From the NCBI RefSeq assembly GCF_043575855.1, contig NZ_CP144375.1:4836001-4900000 (forward strand): a stretch of DNA of 64,000 nucleotides. Reading direction: 5' to 3'. Positions 40,332 to 49,532 of this stretch are shown here, in pieces. A program made the translations under genes and the position numbers. The stretch comes from Kutzneria buriramensis. GTDB lineage: Bacteria; Actinomycetota; Actinomycetes; Mycobacteriales; Pseudonocardiaceae. The notes below the pieces were generated by a model, which did no database searches, was not told the DNA's origin, and worked only from the letters and a program-made list of their open reading frames with translations. How positions within the stretch are numbered: the stretch's first letter is position 1; each line of letters opens with the position of its first letter.

Positions 40332-43300
40332 ATGTCGCGAAGCGTTCGCATCGCCGTTGCCGCCGCGCTTTTCGCGGCGACGACCACCACCCTGCTCTCG
40401 TCGGCCCCCGCCACTGCGGCCCCGGCCAACAACGACTACTGCCTCGGCCAGTGCAACGACATCCTGCCGCCGGGTGAGAACGGCAATGCCACGCTCACCG
40501 ACATCCTCGGCAACAAGGCCTTCGGCACCCGCCCCGCGCACACCGACGACCAGCTCGGCAAGTACGCGAACCTGGTGAGCGGTTACACCGGACTGACCAA
40601 CGGCCAGCTGTCGAGCTTCTTCGACGACTCATCCTTCGGGGTGCCCGTCAATCAGGTGGAATCAACCATCAAACCGCGCTCGGACGTGACCATCGTGCGC
40701 GACAAGGCCACCGGCGTCCCGCACATCACCGGCACCACCCGCTCCGGCACCGAGTTCGGCGCGGGCTACGCGGCGGCCAACGACCGGCTGTGGCTGATGG
40801 ACGTCTTCCGGCACGTCGGACGGGGCGAGCTGACCTCGTTCGCCGGCGGCGCGGTCGGCAACCGCGGCCTGGAGCAGACCTTCTGGCAGGCCGCCCCGTA
40901 CACCGAGCAGGACCTCCAGAACCAGCTCAACGCGGCCGCGGCGGCGCACGGCGCCCGCGGCGCGCAGGCCCTCCAGGACGCCACCGACTACGTGGCCGGC
41001 ATCAACGCCTACATCACGCAGGCGTACAACGCCCGGAACTTCCCCGGCGAGTACGACCTGACCGGGCACATCAACCCGGTCACCAACGCCGGCAGCATCG
41101 ACCCGTTCAAGGTCACCGACATGGTCGCCATCGGCGCCGTGGTCGGCGCGCTGTTCGGCTCGGGCGGCGGCGGCGAGGTGCAGTCGGCGCTGGTGAAGCT
41201 GGCCGCCGACGCCAAGTACGGCGTGACCGACGGCGACAAGGTGTGGAACGCCTTCCGGGAGCAGAACGACCCCGAGGCCGTCACCACCGTCCACGACGGC
41301 AGCTCCTTCCCGTACGGGCAGGACCCGGCCAACCCGCAGGGCGTCGCGATGCCCGACCCGGGCTCGGTGACGCCGCAGCAGCTGGTGTTCGACCCGACCG
41401 GCTCGGCGGCGTCCGCGGCCGAGGTGAAGGCGGCCACCCAGCCGGCGGCGCAGACGCCGGACGAGGAGAAGGCCCGCGGCGTCTTCGACAACGGCGTGCT
41501 GCCGGCCGACCTGATCTCGGCCAAGCACGGCATGTCCAACGCGCTGCTGGTGTCGGGCAAGTACACCGACACCGGCAACCCGGTGGCCGTGTTCGGGCCG
41601 CAGACCGGCTACTTCGCGCCGCAGCTGCTGATGCTGGAGGAGTTGCAGGGCCCGGGCATCAGCGCCCGCGGCGCCGCGTTCGCCGGCGTCAGCCTGTACG
41701 TGGAGCTGGGCCGCGGCCAGGACTACTCGTGGAGCGCGACCTCGGCCGAGCAGGACATCACCGACACCTACGCGCTGCGGCTGTGCGACCCGAGCGGCAA
41801 CGCGCCGACCAAGGACTCCAACTACTACCTGTACCACGGCCAGTGCCTGGCGATGGAGCAGCTGGAGCGGGACAACGCGTGGACGCCGACCGTCGCGGAC
41901 GGCACCGCGGCGGGCTCGTACAAGCTGATCGCGTTCCGCACCAAGTACGGCATAGTGCAGTCGCGGGCGACCGTCGGCGGCGTGCCGGTGGCGTACGCCA
42001 GCCTGCGGTCCAGCTACAACCACGAGGTGGACTCGATCATCGGGTTCCAGGAGTTCAACGACCCGTCGGCGGTGCACGACGCGGCCAGCTTCCAGAAGGC
42101 CGCCGCGGACGTGAACTACACCTTCAACTGGTTCTACGTGGACTCCAAGGACGTCGCGTACTACAACTCGGGCAACAACCCGGTGCGGGCCGCGAACACC
42201 AACCCGAACCTGCCGATCTGGGCCGACCAGCAGTACGAGTGGCAGGGCTGGAACCCGACCACCAACGTGGCGACCTACACCGGCTTCGCGCAGCACCCGA
42301 ACTCGATCGACCAGGACTACTACGTCAGCTGGAACAACAAGCAGGCCAAGGACTTCAGCGAGGCCAACTACGGTGACGGCTCGGTGCACCGGGTCAACCT
42401 GCTGGACAGCCGGGTGAAGAAGCTGATCTCCAGCGGCCAGAAGGTGACGCGGGCCTCGCTCACCGCGGCCATGGCCGACGCGGCCAACGCCGACCTGCGG
42501 GCCGAGGACGTGCTGCCGGACGCGCTGCGGGTGCTGAACAGCCAGCCGATCACCGACCCGACGCTGGCCAACGCGGTCAGCCAGCTGACCGCCTGGCAAC
42601 AGGCCGGCTCGCACCGGCTGGAGACCACGGCGGGCAGCCACACCTACGCCAACGCGGCCGCGATCCAGATCATGGACGCCTGGTGGTCGCTGCTGGTGCA
42701 GGGCGAGTTCCAGCCGGCGATGGGCAGCGATCTGTTCAACGCCATGACCGGTGCCATCCAGATCAACGAGTCCCCGTCGGGCGGCCAGAACATCGGCAGC
42801 ACCGACGGCAGCGCGAACAACTCCCAGCCGCACAAGGGTTCCTCGTTCCAGTTCGGCTGGTGGTCGTACGCGGACAAGGATCTGCGCGCGGTGCTCGGCG
42901 ACACCGTGCAGGGCGGGTTGACGAAGTCCTTCTGCGGCAACGGTGTGCTGGCGCAGTGCCGGCAGGCGCTGCTGACCAGCCTCCAGCAGGCGGTCGGCGA
43001 GACCACCGCGCAGGTCTACCCCGGTGACGCGGACTGCTCGGCCGGCGACCAGTGGTGCGCCGACTCGATCATCCAGCGGCCGCTGGGCGGCGTCACCGAC
43101 GGCAAGATCAGCTGGCAGAACCGCCCGACCTACCAGCAGGTGGTGCAGTACCCGGCGCACCGCGGCGACAACGTGTCCAACCTGGCGCTGGCCAAGTCCG
43201 TGACGGCGACCAGCCACGAGACCGGCGCCTACGACTCGCCGCCGGCCAACGCGGTGGATGGCAAGTCGGACACCCGGTGGGCCAGCGACTGGAGCGACAA

Positions 43301-43568
43301 CCAGTCGATCACCGTCGACCTCGGTTCCGTGCAGACCGTCGGGAGGGCCATCCTGACCTGGGAATCCGCCTACGCCAAGGGATACCGGATCGACGTGTCC
43401 ACCGACGGCAGCAACTGGCGCACGGTCTGGTCGACCGCGGCCGGCGCCGGCGGCACCGAGAACGACACGTTCACCCCGACCGACGCCCGCTACGTGCGGA
43501 TGAGCGGGGTGCAGCGCGGCACCAAGTACGGCTACTCGCTCTACGAGTTCCAGGTCTACTCGCTGTGA
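40332..43568 (+). CDS. Secreted penicillin acylase-family Ntn-hydrolase with C-terminal F5/8 type C domain
   Basis: 1078 aa. Signal peptide 1-30 (ends APATAA). An alpha region is followed by the autocatalytic site GMSNALLV, in which Ser402 would become the beta-chain N-terminal nucleophile after cleavage; typical of penicillin/aculeacin/AHL acylases. The C-terminus (about 946-1078: NVSNLALAKSVTATSHETGA, VDGKSDTRWASDW, SVQTVGRAILTWESAY) is a discoidin-type sugar-binding domain. It may deacylate lipopeptides or quorum signals outside the cell. The ATG at 40332 has a GGAGAGG site; the upstream start is rejected. The last 13 bases overlap the convergent gene. Confidence 0.9.
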   Translation: MSRSVRIAVAAALFAATTTTLLSSAPATAAPANNDYCLGQCNDILPPGENGNATLTDILGNKAFGTRPAHTDDQLGKYANLVSGYTGLTNGQLSSFFDDSSFGVPVNQVESTIKPRSDVTIVRDKATGVPHITGTTRSGTEFGAGYAAANDRLWLMDVFRHVGRGELTSFAGGAVGNRGLEQTFWQAAPYTEQDLQNQLNAAAAAHGARGAQALQDATDYVAGINAYITQAYNARNFPGEYDLTGHINPVTNAGSIDPFKVTDMVAIGAVVGALFGSGGGGEVQSALVKLAADAKYGVTDGDKVWNAFREQNDPEAVTTVHDGSSFPYGQDPANPQGVAMPDPGSVTPQQLVFDPTGSAASAAEVKAATQPAAQTPDEEKARGVFDNGVLPADLISAKHGMSNALLVSGKYTDTGNPVAVFGPQTGYFAPQLLMLEELQGPGISARGAAFAGVSLYVELGRGQDYSWSATSAEQDITDTYALRLCDPSGNAPTKDSNYYLYHGQCLAMEQLERDNAWTPTVADGTAAGSYKLIAFRTKYGIVQSRATVGGVPVAYASLRSSYNHEVDSIIGFQEFNDPSAVHDAASFQKAAADVNYTFNWFYVDSKDVAYYNSGNNPVRAANTNPNLPIWADQQYEWQGWNPTTNVATYTGFAQHPNSIDQDYYVSWNNKQAKDFSEANYGDGSVHRVNLLDSRVKKLISSGQKVTRASLTAAMADAANADLRAEDVLPDALRVLNSQPITDPTLANAVSQLTAWQQAGSHRLETTAGSHTYANAAAIQIMDAWWSLLVQGEFQPAMGSDLFNAMTGAIQINESPSGGQNIGSTDGSANNSQPHKGSSFQFGWWSYADKDLRAVLGDTVQGGLTKSFCGNGVLAQCRQALLTSLQQAVGETTAQVYPGDADCSAGDQWCADSIIQRPLGGVTDGKISWQNRPTYQQVVQYPAHRGDNVSNLALAKSVTATSHETGAYDSPPANAVDGKSDTRWASDWSDNQSITVDLGSVQTVGRAILTWESAYAKGYRIDVSTDGSNWRTVWSTAAGAGGTENDTFTPTDARYVRMSGVQRGTKYGYSLYEFQVYSL

Positions 43569-44440
43569 GCCGGCCGGGGGCGGTGCTGGCCGCCGCCCCC
43601 GTCCAGTTCGGGCAGCTCGCTGGCCAGATCGGGGCTGCCGTAGTGGGAGAAGACCTCCGCCAGGTTGCTGAGCAGCCGCCAGCGGGCGCCATCCGGTAGC
43701 CGGTCCACGAAACGGTCCACAAGGGACGCCACGGTGTCCGTTGTGGACCGTTCGTCGTTCTCGGTCATGATCTGGGCCAGCTTGCGCAGCTTGGCCGACA
43801 TCTCGACGGCCTGGTCGACCTGGTTGTCGTTGTTCTGGAGCCACCACACGGTGGCCATCGCCGGGTCGCTGAGGATGTCGTCCTTGAGATGGCGCAGCTC
43901 GTCCAGCTTGAGGTCGCGGTCCCAGCCGCGGACCAGCCGGCGGCGCTGGAGCTCCTGGAACAGCTCGGTGGCCGCCCGGGACTCGTCGGTGCAGGTCAAC
44001 TCGATCTCCACCAGCTGCACGGCGATCCGGGCGTCCTCCAGCTTGGTCACGTAGCCGAGCTCGGCCTCCAGCTTGTGCTGCAACTGCTCGCAGTGCGTCA
44101 CCTGACCCTTGGCCAGGATCTCCGCCGCACGCCGCTCGATGTCGCTGCGGGCAATGGATTCCGGCTTGGCGTGGGTGGTCTCGCCGATCGCCTCCCAGGC
44201 CACCGTGCAGGTGGCGGTGAACTCGGCATGCGGCACCGCGCTGGGCAGCACGGCCGTGAACACGACCGTCGGCCGCTTGGGCGCCGGCGGCGGCTGCCGC
44301 AGCGGGACCGTCGACTTCGGCTGTGTGCCGTAGATCCAGTCGTGTTCGGCCTGCTGACGGCGCCGGAGGAAGCGCTGCCACCAGCCGCCCATCTTGCCGC
44401 GCACGGTCGGCTTCACTTCCGACCACGGATCCGTTGGCAT
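43556..44440 (-). CDS. Uncharacterised helical protein, partner of the P-loop gene
   Basis: 294 aa, no signal or membrane segment. A basic N-terminus (GGWWQRFLRRRQQ) leads into a beta-rich segment with VVFTAVLPSAVPHAEFTATCTVAWEA and then a long charged helical region, probably coiled coil (RRAAEILAKGQVTHCEQLQHKLEAELGYV). A WWLQNNDNQVDQAVEMSAKL segment follows. It starts 13 bases after the P-loop gene stop with an AAGGGG site, so the two form an operon. The layout slightly resembles SPFH/flotillin-like actinomycete proteins, but that is not secure. Confidence 0.7.
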   Translation of the reverse strand: MPTDPWSEVKPTVRGKMGGWWQRFLRRRQQAEHDWIYGTQPKSTVPLRQPPPAPKRPTVVFTAVLPSAVPHAEFTATCTVAWEAIGETTHAKPESIARSDIERRAAEILAKGQVTHCEQLQHKLEAELGYVTKLEDARIAVQLVEIELTCTDESRAATELFQELQRRRLVRGWDRDLKLDELRHLKDDILSDPAMATVWWLQNNDNQVDQAVEMSAKLRKLAQIMTENDERSTTDTVASLVDRFVDRLPDGARWRLLSNLAEVFSHYGSPDLASELPELDGGGGQHRPRPAHSE

Positions 44441-44453
44441 GGTTCCCCTTGCT

Positions 44454-46016
44454 TCAACTCGAGATCGCGGACCGCAGCAGCGGGTCCACCCCGTTCAGCT
44501 TCGCCTGCAACTGGTCGTGCACGTCGGCGGAGCCGCCGTCGCGACGCCACTCGAACGCCGCCAGGTCGAGGGCGCCCAGCTCCGCCGGCCGGCCGCCGGC
44601 CGCCTGCACCAGCAGGTTGAGCAGGGTGTCCCGGTGCTGCGGCTGCGCCGCCGCCTCGTCCAGCAGCGCCCGCACCGCCAACGCCCGCCGCGCGCGGTCG
44701 GTCTCCCGTAACCAGCGGGCCAGCCTTGTGACCACCTGGGCGAACTGACTCTCGCCGGCCATTGTGGACAGTGCCGCCGCGACCTGGTCGGTCAGTTCCG
44801 GCCGCCGCACGAAGCTGCCCAGCCGGGTCAGCGCGATGTGCGGAAAGCGGTTGCCGAGCTCGCCGCCGCAGACGGCGATCGCCACTTCGCTCAGGGCCGG
44901 CGGCAGATCGCGGCGCCCGGACCAGTCCTTGATCGCCCGACGGATGTCCGGGCCGATCGCCGGATCCAGCGCGGCCGCCGCAAGCAGGCGCCGCGCCAGC
45001 GGGACGGCACTTTCCGACCAGGCCGCGACGGCCTTGACCACCGCCGGCGCGCCGAGTCCGATCAGCCGCGCCGGGAGCCGGGCGCTGTCGTCCTCGCAAA
45101 GCCTTGCCGGCAACGCGATCAGCCAGTCGACCAGGGGTTCGCGCAGCGTCGGGAACTGCGTCCAGACGTAGTCGATGACCGCTTCCGCGTACCCCGGCGT
45201 GGCGAAGGTGACCGTGCCGGAGAACGCCCCTACGCCGGCCAGCCTCGCCGCAAGGCCGGGGCCCGCCAACGGATGCGGTCGTGGCCCGTCATAACGGGTT
45301 TCGGCAAGCAAAGCGTCGGCCGCCGCGTCCACCACGTCCTGGTGAGCGCCTTCCAAGAACGCCGCCGCCAGCAGCAGCGCCCGCCACGGCACGTCCTCGT
45401 GCTGGTCGAACTGCTTGCGCAGCCGCCCTCTCCAGTGGTCGTACGCGCCGGCCACGAGCCGAGGATCCTCGATGCTCGCCAGCAACTCCGCCAGCCGCAC
45501 CGCTTCCGCTGCCGTCGTCGGCGGCTTCGTCGGCAGGGGATCGAATTCCTCGCCTTCGAGATGAGCCTTGAGCACCTCTCCCGGTTCCGGCGCAGGCAGT
45601 CTGACCGCTTCGAATCCGGCCGCCCGATCGTTGTCGACGATCACCACCAGCGAGCTGTCCTCCTGGTCCAGCGCCGCCGTGAACTCGGGCAGCGCCGCCC
45701 CGACCTGCTCCACCGTCGCGTCGTCGGCCGTGGTCAGGTCCAGCAGGTAGCCCTCCTTGGCCGCCACCGGATGCCGGGCCAGCGTCGCCTCGTCGTCCAC
45801 CGCGATCTCGACCAGGTGCAGGCCGCCCAGACGATCCAGCAGCACCGTCGCCGCCGTGCGCCGCCCCGAGCCGCTCGGACCGGCCAGCACCACCGCGCGG
45901 CTGCCCAGCAGCTTCGCCAGCGCGTCGAGGAACCCTTCCGGCTCCACGAACCGCCTCGCCGCCCGCCTGGCGTCCAACCGGGTGCGCTCCGGCAGCCGGG
46001 TCGCGTCGGTGGTCAA
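44454..46016 (-). CDS. Uncharacterised P-loop NTPase-like protein with helical repeats
   Basis: 520 aa. A Walker A-like GPSGSGRRTAATVLL (about 45-59) has Arg for the catalytic Lys, and a Walker B-like SSLVVIVDNDRA follows near 125. From about 190 on it is helical, HEAT-like (repeated LARRLLAAAALD, LTDQVAAALSTMAG). This STAND-like plan of NTPase plus repeats is common in signalling and defence proteins, but no known family is recognised. TTG start with GGGGAGGAG 6 bases upstream. Operonic with the helical protein downstream. Confidence 0.7.
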   Translation of the reverse strand: MTTDATRLPERTRLDARRAARRFVEPEGFLDALAKLLGSRAVVLAGPSGSGRRTAATVLLDRLGGLHLVEIAVDDEATLARHPVAAKEGYLLDLTTADDATVEQVGAALPEFTAALDQEDSSLVVIVDNDRAAGFEAVRLPAPEPGEVLKAHLEGEEFDPLPTKPPTTAAEAVRLAELLASIEDPRLVAGAYDHWRGRLRKQFDQHEDVPWRALLLAAAFLEGAHQDVVDAAADALLAETRYDGPRPHPLAGPGLAARLAGVGAFSGTVTFATPGYAEAVIDYVWTQFPTLREPLVDWLIALPARLCEDDSARLPARLIGLGAPAVVKAVAAWSESAVPLARRLLAAAALDPAIGPDIRRAIKDWSGRRDLPPALSEVAIAVCGGELGNRFPHIALTRLGSFVRRPELTDQVAAALSTMAGESQFAQVVTRLARWLRETDRARRALAVRALLDEAAAQPQHRDTLLNLLVQAAGGRPAELGALDLAAFEWRRDGGSADVHDQLQAKLNGVDPLLRSAISS

Positions 46017-46210
46017 CAGCCGCTCCTCCCCATCGTCGTGCCCCTAGCGACTATGCGGGACGAGGGGCCCGGCCGGGGGAAAGTTCCCCTGTTCGTCGGC
46101 CTCCCCACGGCTCCGACCCACACCGCGCGTGACCGTTACTACTCCACAAGGCGGATCCACCCGCCGCCACGCGACCCCGCCCGCTACCGCTATGCTCACC
46201 TCGGTGCGTA

Positions 46211-46286
46211 CGCCCCCGTAGCTCAGGGGATAGAGCAACGGTTTCCTAAACCGTGTGCCGTAGGTTCGAATCCTACCGGGGGCACC
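46211..46286 (+). tRNA. tRNA-Arg (anticodon CCT), CCA encoded
   Basis: Acceptor GCCCCCG/CGGGGGC, D arm GCTC-GAGC, anticodon loop TTCCTAA gives CCT (reads AGG), T arm GTAGG-TTCGAAT-CCTAC. Discriminator A at 46283 followed by CCA (46284-46286). Confidence 0.95.
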
Positions 46287-46352
46287 ACCTTTCACCGGGT
46301 GAAATCGGCCCCTCACCAGCGGTAACGCGGTGAGGGGCCGATTGTTTTCCGG

Positions 46353-46844
46353 TCACGCGGCGACTGCTGCCGCCTTGCGGGCGCGGATGGTGGCGTTGCT
46401 GCCGGGCAGCCATTGCAGGACGAGCGCGGCCAGCAGGCAGACGGCGGTGGCGGCGTCGAACACCTTGAGCAGTGCGGGATCCAGGTCGACGAGATCCCGT
46501 ACGGCCAGCAGGGCGCCGATGACGGCGAAGACGGTGAGCAGGACTCGGGCCCAGTTGTGGGCGGCGAGGACGAGGGCGGCGGACACCAGGGCGATGACGC
46601 CGATGCCGAGCCAGAGGTAGGCCCGGCTGGTGAACGAGTCCACGGCGAGCGGGACCAGGTCGTCGGCGGTGACGAGGCCGCCGGCGTCGCCGGTGGACTG
46701 AAGGTAGTCCTGGGCGGCGGATCGGATGAGGTCCTGGCCGTTCACCAGGACCAGCACGCCCCACACCAGCGCGCTGAGCGCGCCGACCAGGCCGAGCGCG
46801 CCGGCGACGGTCAGCAGGCGGGAGCGGGAACCGTACGAACTCAC
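46353..46844 (-). CDS. Four-helix membrane protein, unknown
   Basis: 163 aa, four hydrophobic segments (about 11-33, 72-95, 98-120, 125-146) with a polar loop after the first. Resembles small actinomycete membrane proteins without known role. GTG at 46844 with AGGAG 10 bases upstream; the upstream ATG at 46949 lies without ribosome site and is less likely. Confidence 0.7.
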   Translation of the reverse strand: MSSYGSRSRLLTVAGALGLVGALSALVWGVLVLVNGQDLIRSAAQDYLQSTGDAGGLVTADDLVPLAVDSFTSRAYLWLGIGVIALVSAALVLAAHNWARVLLTVFAVIGALLAVRDLVDLDPALLKVFDAATAVCLLAALVLQWLPGSNATIRARKAAAVAA

Positions 46845-47016
46845 TTCTGTCGAACTCCTCGGATCAGAATGGAATCGAGCGCCCCGGAGCCTTCCGCTGA
46901 CCGGGTTGCGCGTCCACCGGTTCGGATCATTATCTGGAGATTTCTTCAACTGGAATCGAGATCGGTTTCGGCCGCGCTACGCTGCCGCGGCCACGAATCG
47001 TCGAAAGGGAGTCGCG

Positions 47017-48036
47017 ATGTCCGGTCCGCTCCGGCCGCCGCCGGTCAACGTCCTCAACCGGCTCCTGCGCGCTTCGCCGGCCTTCCTGGACACCACGTTC
47101 GACCAGCTGCGCACGCTGATCGCGGTGGCCGAGGCCGGCACGGCGCTGGCCGCGGCCCGAACCCTGGGCCGCGACCAGTCGAGCGTGCAGAAACAACTCG
47201 ACACGCTGAACCGCAATTTCGGCGAATTATGCGGGGAACCGCTGGTGCGCAAACAGGGACGCGGCCGGGACGTGCTGTTCACCGATACGGGACGGGCGCT
47301 CGTCGAACAGGCCCGGGCGACGTCGAGCGCCTGGCTGGACGCAATTCACGAATGCCGGCGCCAACTCGGCGGCACGCTGACCGTGGGCGCGACCCGGTAC
47401 ACGCTGGCGTATCTGGCGGAGGCCGGCGAGCGGGTCGCGGCGGAGTTCACCGCCCGCGGCATCGAGCTGAACGTGGTCCACGTGCGCACGAGGGATCTGC
47501 TCGACCGGTTGTCCGCCAAGGAGGTCGACCTGGTCTGCGGCAGCGTCCTCACGAACGCCTCCCTCGACGCGTTCGACGTCATGGAGTGGCGCCGCAGCGG
47601 ACTCGCGCTGCTGACCAATCTGGACACCTGCCAGCTCGGCGACTCGGCCACCACCAGCGAACTGCCGACGCTGCCGCTGGTCGTGCCGGGCGGCGGCGTG
47701 ATCACCGACTTCGTGCACGGCTGGTTCGGCGCGGACTACCGCCGCCGCCTCGATCTCGTCGCCGAGATCGACTCCGCGCAGTACGGGTTCGAGCTGCTGC
47801 GTTCCGGCCTGGTGCGGGGCTGCATGCTGGTGACCGAGGGCCTGGGCGAGGCCGTCGACGCGGGCCGCATGGAGGGAACCTCGGGGCTGCGCCGGGTCGA
47901 ACTCGTCGACGACCTCGAACCGGGACTCGGCCTGCTGGTCGGGGTCTTCGCCCGCCGCGGCGAGCGAGCGTCCTATCCGGACGGTCACCCGCTCAATCTG
48001 CTGTGGTCAGCGCTGAAGCCGAGTCGAGCGCGTTGA
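47017..48036 (+). CDS. LysR-type transcriptional regulator
   Basis: 339 aa. The N-terminal helix-turn-helix is FDQLRTLIAVAEAGTALAAARTLGRDQSSVQKQLDTLNRNF (about 28-68), preceded by an unusual Pro-rich leader. The effector domain begins LGGTLTVGATRYTLAYLAEAGERVAAEF. ATG with AAAGGGA upstream. It converges with the SDR gene, overlapping by 44 bases; target unknown. Confidence 0.9.
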   Translation: MSGPLRPPPVNVLNRLLRASPAFLDTTFDQLRTLIAVAEAGTALAAARTLGRDQSSVQKQLDTLNRNFGELCGEPLVRKQGRGRDVLFTDTGRALVEQARATSSAWLDAIHECRRQLGGTLTVGATRYTLAYLAEAGERVAAEFTARGIELNVVHVRTRDLLDRLSAKEVDLVCGSVLTNASLDAFDVMEWRRSGLALLTNLDTCQLGDSATTSELPTLPLVVPGGGVITDFVHGWFGADYRRRLDLVAEIDSAQYGFELLRSGLVRGCMLVTEGLGEAVDAGRMEGTSGLRRVELVDDLEPGLGLLVGVFARRGERASYPDGHPLNLLWSALKPSRAR

Positions 48037-48724
48037 AGACCTCCTCGGCACGGTCGCGCTTGACGTGCAGGTCCCAGGCGACGTCGGCGACGGCATCGGG
48101 GTCCAGGGTCGGGATCGCGCCGAAGGTCTCGCGGTGCGCCAGCACATGGGCGTGGATGTCGCCGCGTTCGAGCAGCCCTCCGATGACCAGCGCGGCGGCG
48201 TGCACGCCGCGGTCGGCGACGGTCGCGTTGAGGGTCAGGGCGTAGTTGCGCAGGCCGGCGCTGGGCACGGCCAGCGCCCCCATCATCGGCATCGGCCGCA
48301 CGGCGCTGAGCCCGGTGGCGAACAGGAAGGTGCCCCGGCGGCGTTCGAGCATGCCGGGCAGCAGGTGCTGCACGACGTCCACGGCGGGGTAGACCCACGC
48401 CATGACGGCGCGGATGTCGTCGGACGTGGCGGTGTCGATCGGCGCCATCGGCCCGTCGAAACCGCTGGGGCTGACGGCGTTGGGGCCGTAGTAGACGATC
48501 TCCGCCGGCCCGATCCGGTCCAGCGCGGACCGCAGCGCGTCCGGGTCCTGGGCGTCGGCGACCAACGCCTCGGCCTCGATCCCCAGCCCCGCCAGCTCGG
48601 CGAGGTAGCCGGGGTGCCGGGCGTCGCTGCGGGAGATCAGCGCCACCGGATGCCCCTCGCGGCCGAACCGCCGCGCGATCGACATGCCCAGGCCCGGCCC
48701 GACGCCGACGACCACCGCTGTCAT
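47993..48724 (-). CDS. SDR-family oxidoreductase
   Basis: 243 aa. Rossmann motif VVVGVGPGLGMSIARRF at the N-terminus (GxGxGxG-like) and YYGPNAVSPSG in place of NNAG. The usual YxxxK active site appears as YALTLN, lacking the Lys, so catalysis is uncertain. Divergent from the TetR gene with two operator-like repeats between; very likely its target. Confidence 0.85.
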   Translation of the reverse strand: MTAVVVGVGPGLGMSIARRFGREGHPVALISRSDARHPGYLAELAGLGIEAEALVADAQDPDALRSALDRIGPAEIVYYGPNAVSPSGFDGPMAPIDTATSDDIRAVMAWVYPAVDVVQHLLPGMLERRRGTFLFATGLSAVRPMPMMGALAVPSAGLRNYALTLNATVADRGVHAAALVIGGLLERGDIHAHVLAHRETFGAIPTLDPDAVADVAWDLHVKRDRAEEVFNALDSASALTTAD

Positions 48725-48744
48725 GGTTCCTCCCCCTACGAAAT

Positions 48745-48760
48745 TTGAGACTGTCCTCAA
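48745..48760. promoter_or_regulatory. Operator-like palindrome 1 (TetR/SDR promoter)
   Basis: TTGAG - 6 bases - CTCAA, 21 bases upstream of the SDR start. A related element lies at 48781-48796. Confidence 0.5.
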
Positions 48761-48780
48761 CTTCTTCACCGTAGCACAAG

Positions 48781-48796
48781 TTGAGGGTGCCCTCGG
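48781..48796. promoter_or_regulatory. Operator-like palindrome 2 (TetR/SDR promoter)
   Basis: TTGAGGGTGCCCTCGG with a perfect GAGGG-TG-CCCTC core, 18 bases before the TetR start. It shares TTGAG with the first site. Confidence 0.5.
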
Positions 48797-48814
48797 GTTA
48801 CTTACAATGACGTC

Positions 48815-49372
48815 ATGGCCAGAGCTCTGCGAGCGGACGCGGTCCGCAACCGGGACAAGCTGCTGGCCGCTGCCGCGAGTGAGTTCGCGGCGCGGGGCCT
48901 GGACGCCCCGCTGGAGCACATCGCCAAGCGCGCCGGCGTCAGCATCGGCACGCTCTACAACCACTTCCCCACCCGCGACGACCTCCTCGACGCGCTGCTG
49001 CCCGAACGCCTCGGCCCGGCCATGGCCGAGATCGCCGCGCAGGCGCTGGCCGAGGACGACCCGTGGCGCGGCTTCGAGACGTACCTGGCGGGCCTGCTCG
49101 GGCTCCAGGCCCGCGACCGCGCCCTCAACGACGCGATCTCCCAACGGATCCCGCTCTCGCCCGAGGTGCACGCGGTGTGCGGGCAGGGCTTCGAGCAGGC
49201 GCTGCTGATCATCGGCCGGGCCCGGGACGCCGGCTGCCTGCGCCCGGATTTCGAGCCCGCCGACCTGCTGTCGCTGACCTGGGCGATGGCCGCGGTGATC
49301 CAGCGGAATCCGCAGGGCTGGCGGCGGTTCCTGGACCTCTACCTGAACGGCGTACGCGTCGGTCGACGGTGA
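48815..49372 (+). CDS. TetR/AcrR-family regulator
   Basis: 185 aa. Helix-turn-helix LLAAAASEFAARGLDAPLEHIAKRAGVSIGTLYNHFPTRDDLLDAL (about 15-61); helical ligand domain follows. Likely represses itself and the divergent SDR gene through the two palindromes. Confidence 0.92.
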   Translation: MARALRADAVRNRDKLLAAAASEFAARGLDAPLEHIAKRAGVSIGTLYNHFPTRDDLLDALLPERLGPAMAEIAAQALAEDDPWRGFETYLAGLLGLQARDRALNDAISQRIPLSPEVHAVCGQGFEQALLIIGRARDAGCLRPDFEPADLLSLTWAMAAVIQRNPQGWRRFLDLYLNGVRVGRR

Positions 49373-49532
49373 GTTCCGGGACTGCACCGCTGTGTGTTCG
49401 CTCACCGCCCGGATCCCGCTAAACTCCCCCGCACGTCCGCGCCAGCCGGGCACGGTGAAGCGCGGCGGCAGCTGCACGCGTACTCACGCGTGAAGGGGAA
49501 CCCTGATCACAGCGAGTCCGAGAGAGGTCACG

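Noticed and set aside
40662..44426. 1254-codon open frame on the minus strand
   Set aside because: Mirror of the penicillin acylase gene; His/Arg/Val-rich composition, no domain, crosses two real genes. GC-rich shadow.
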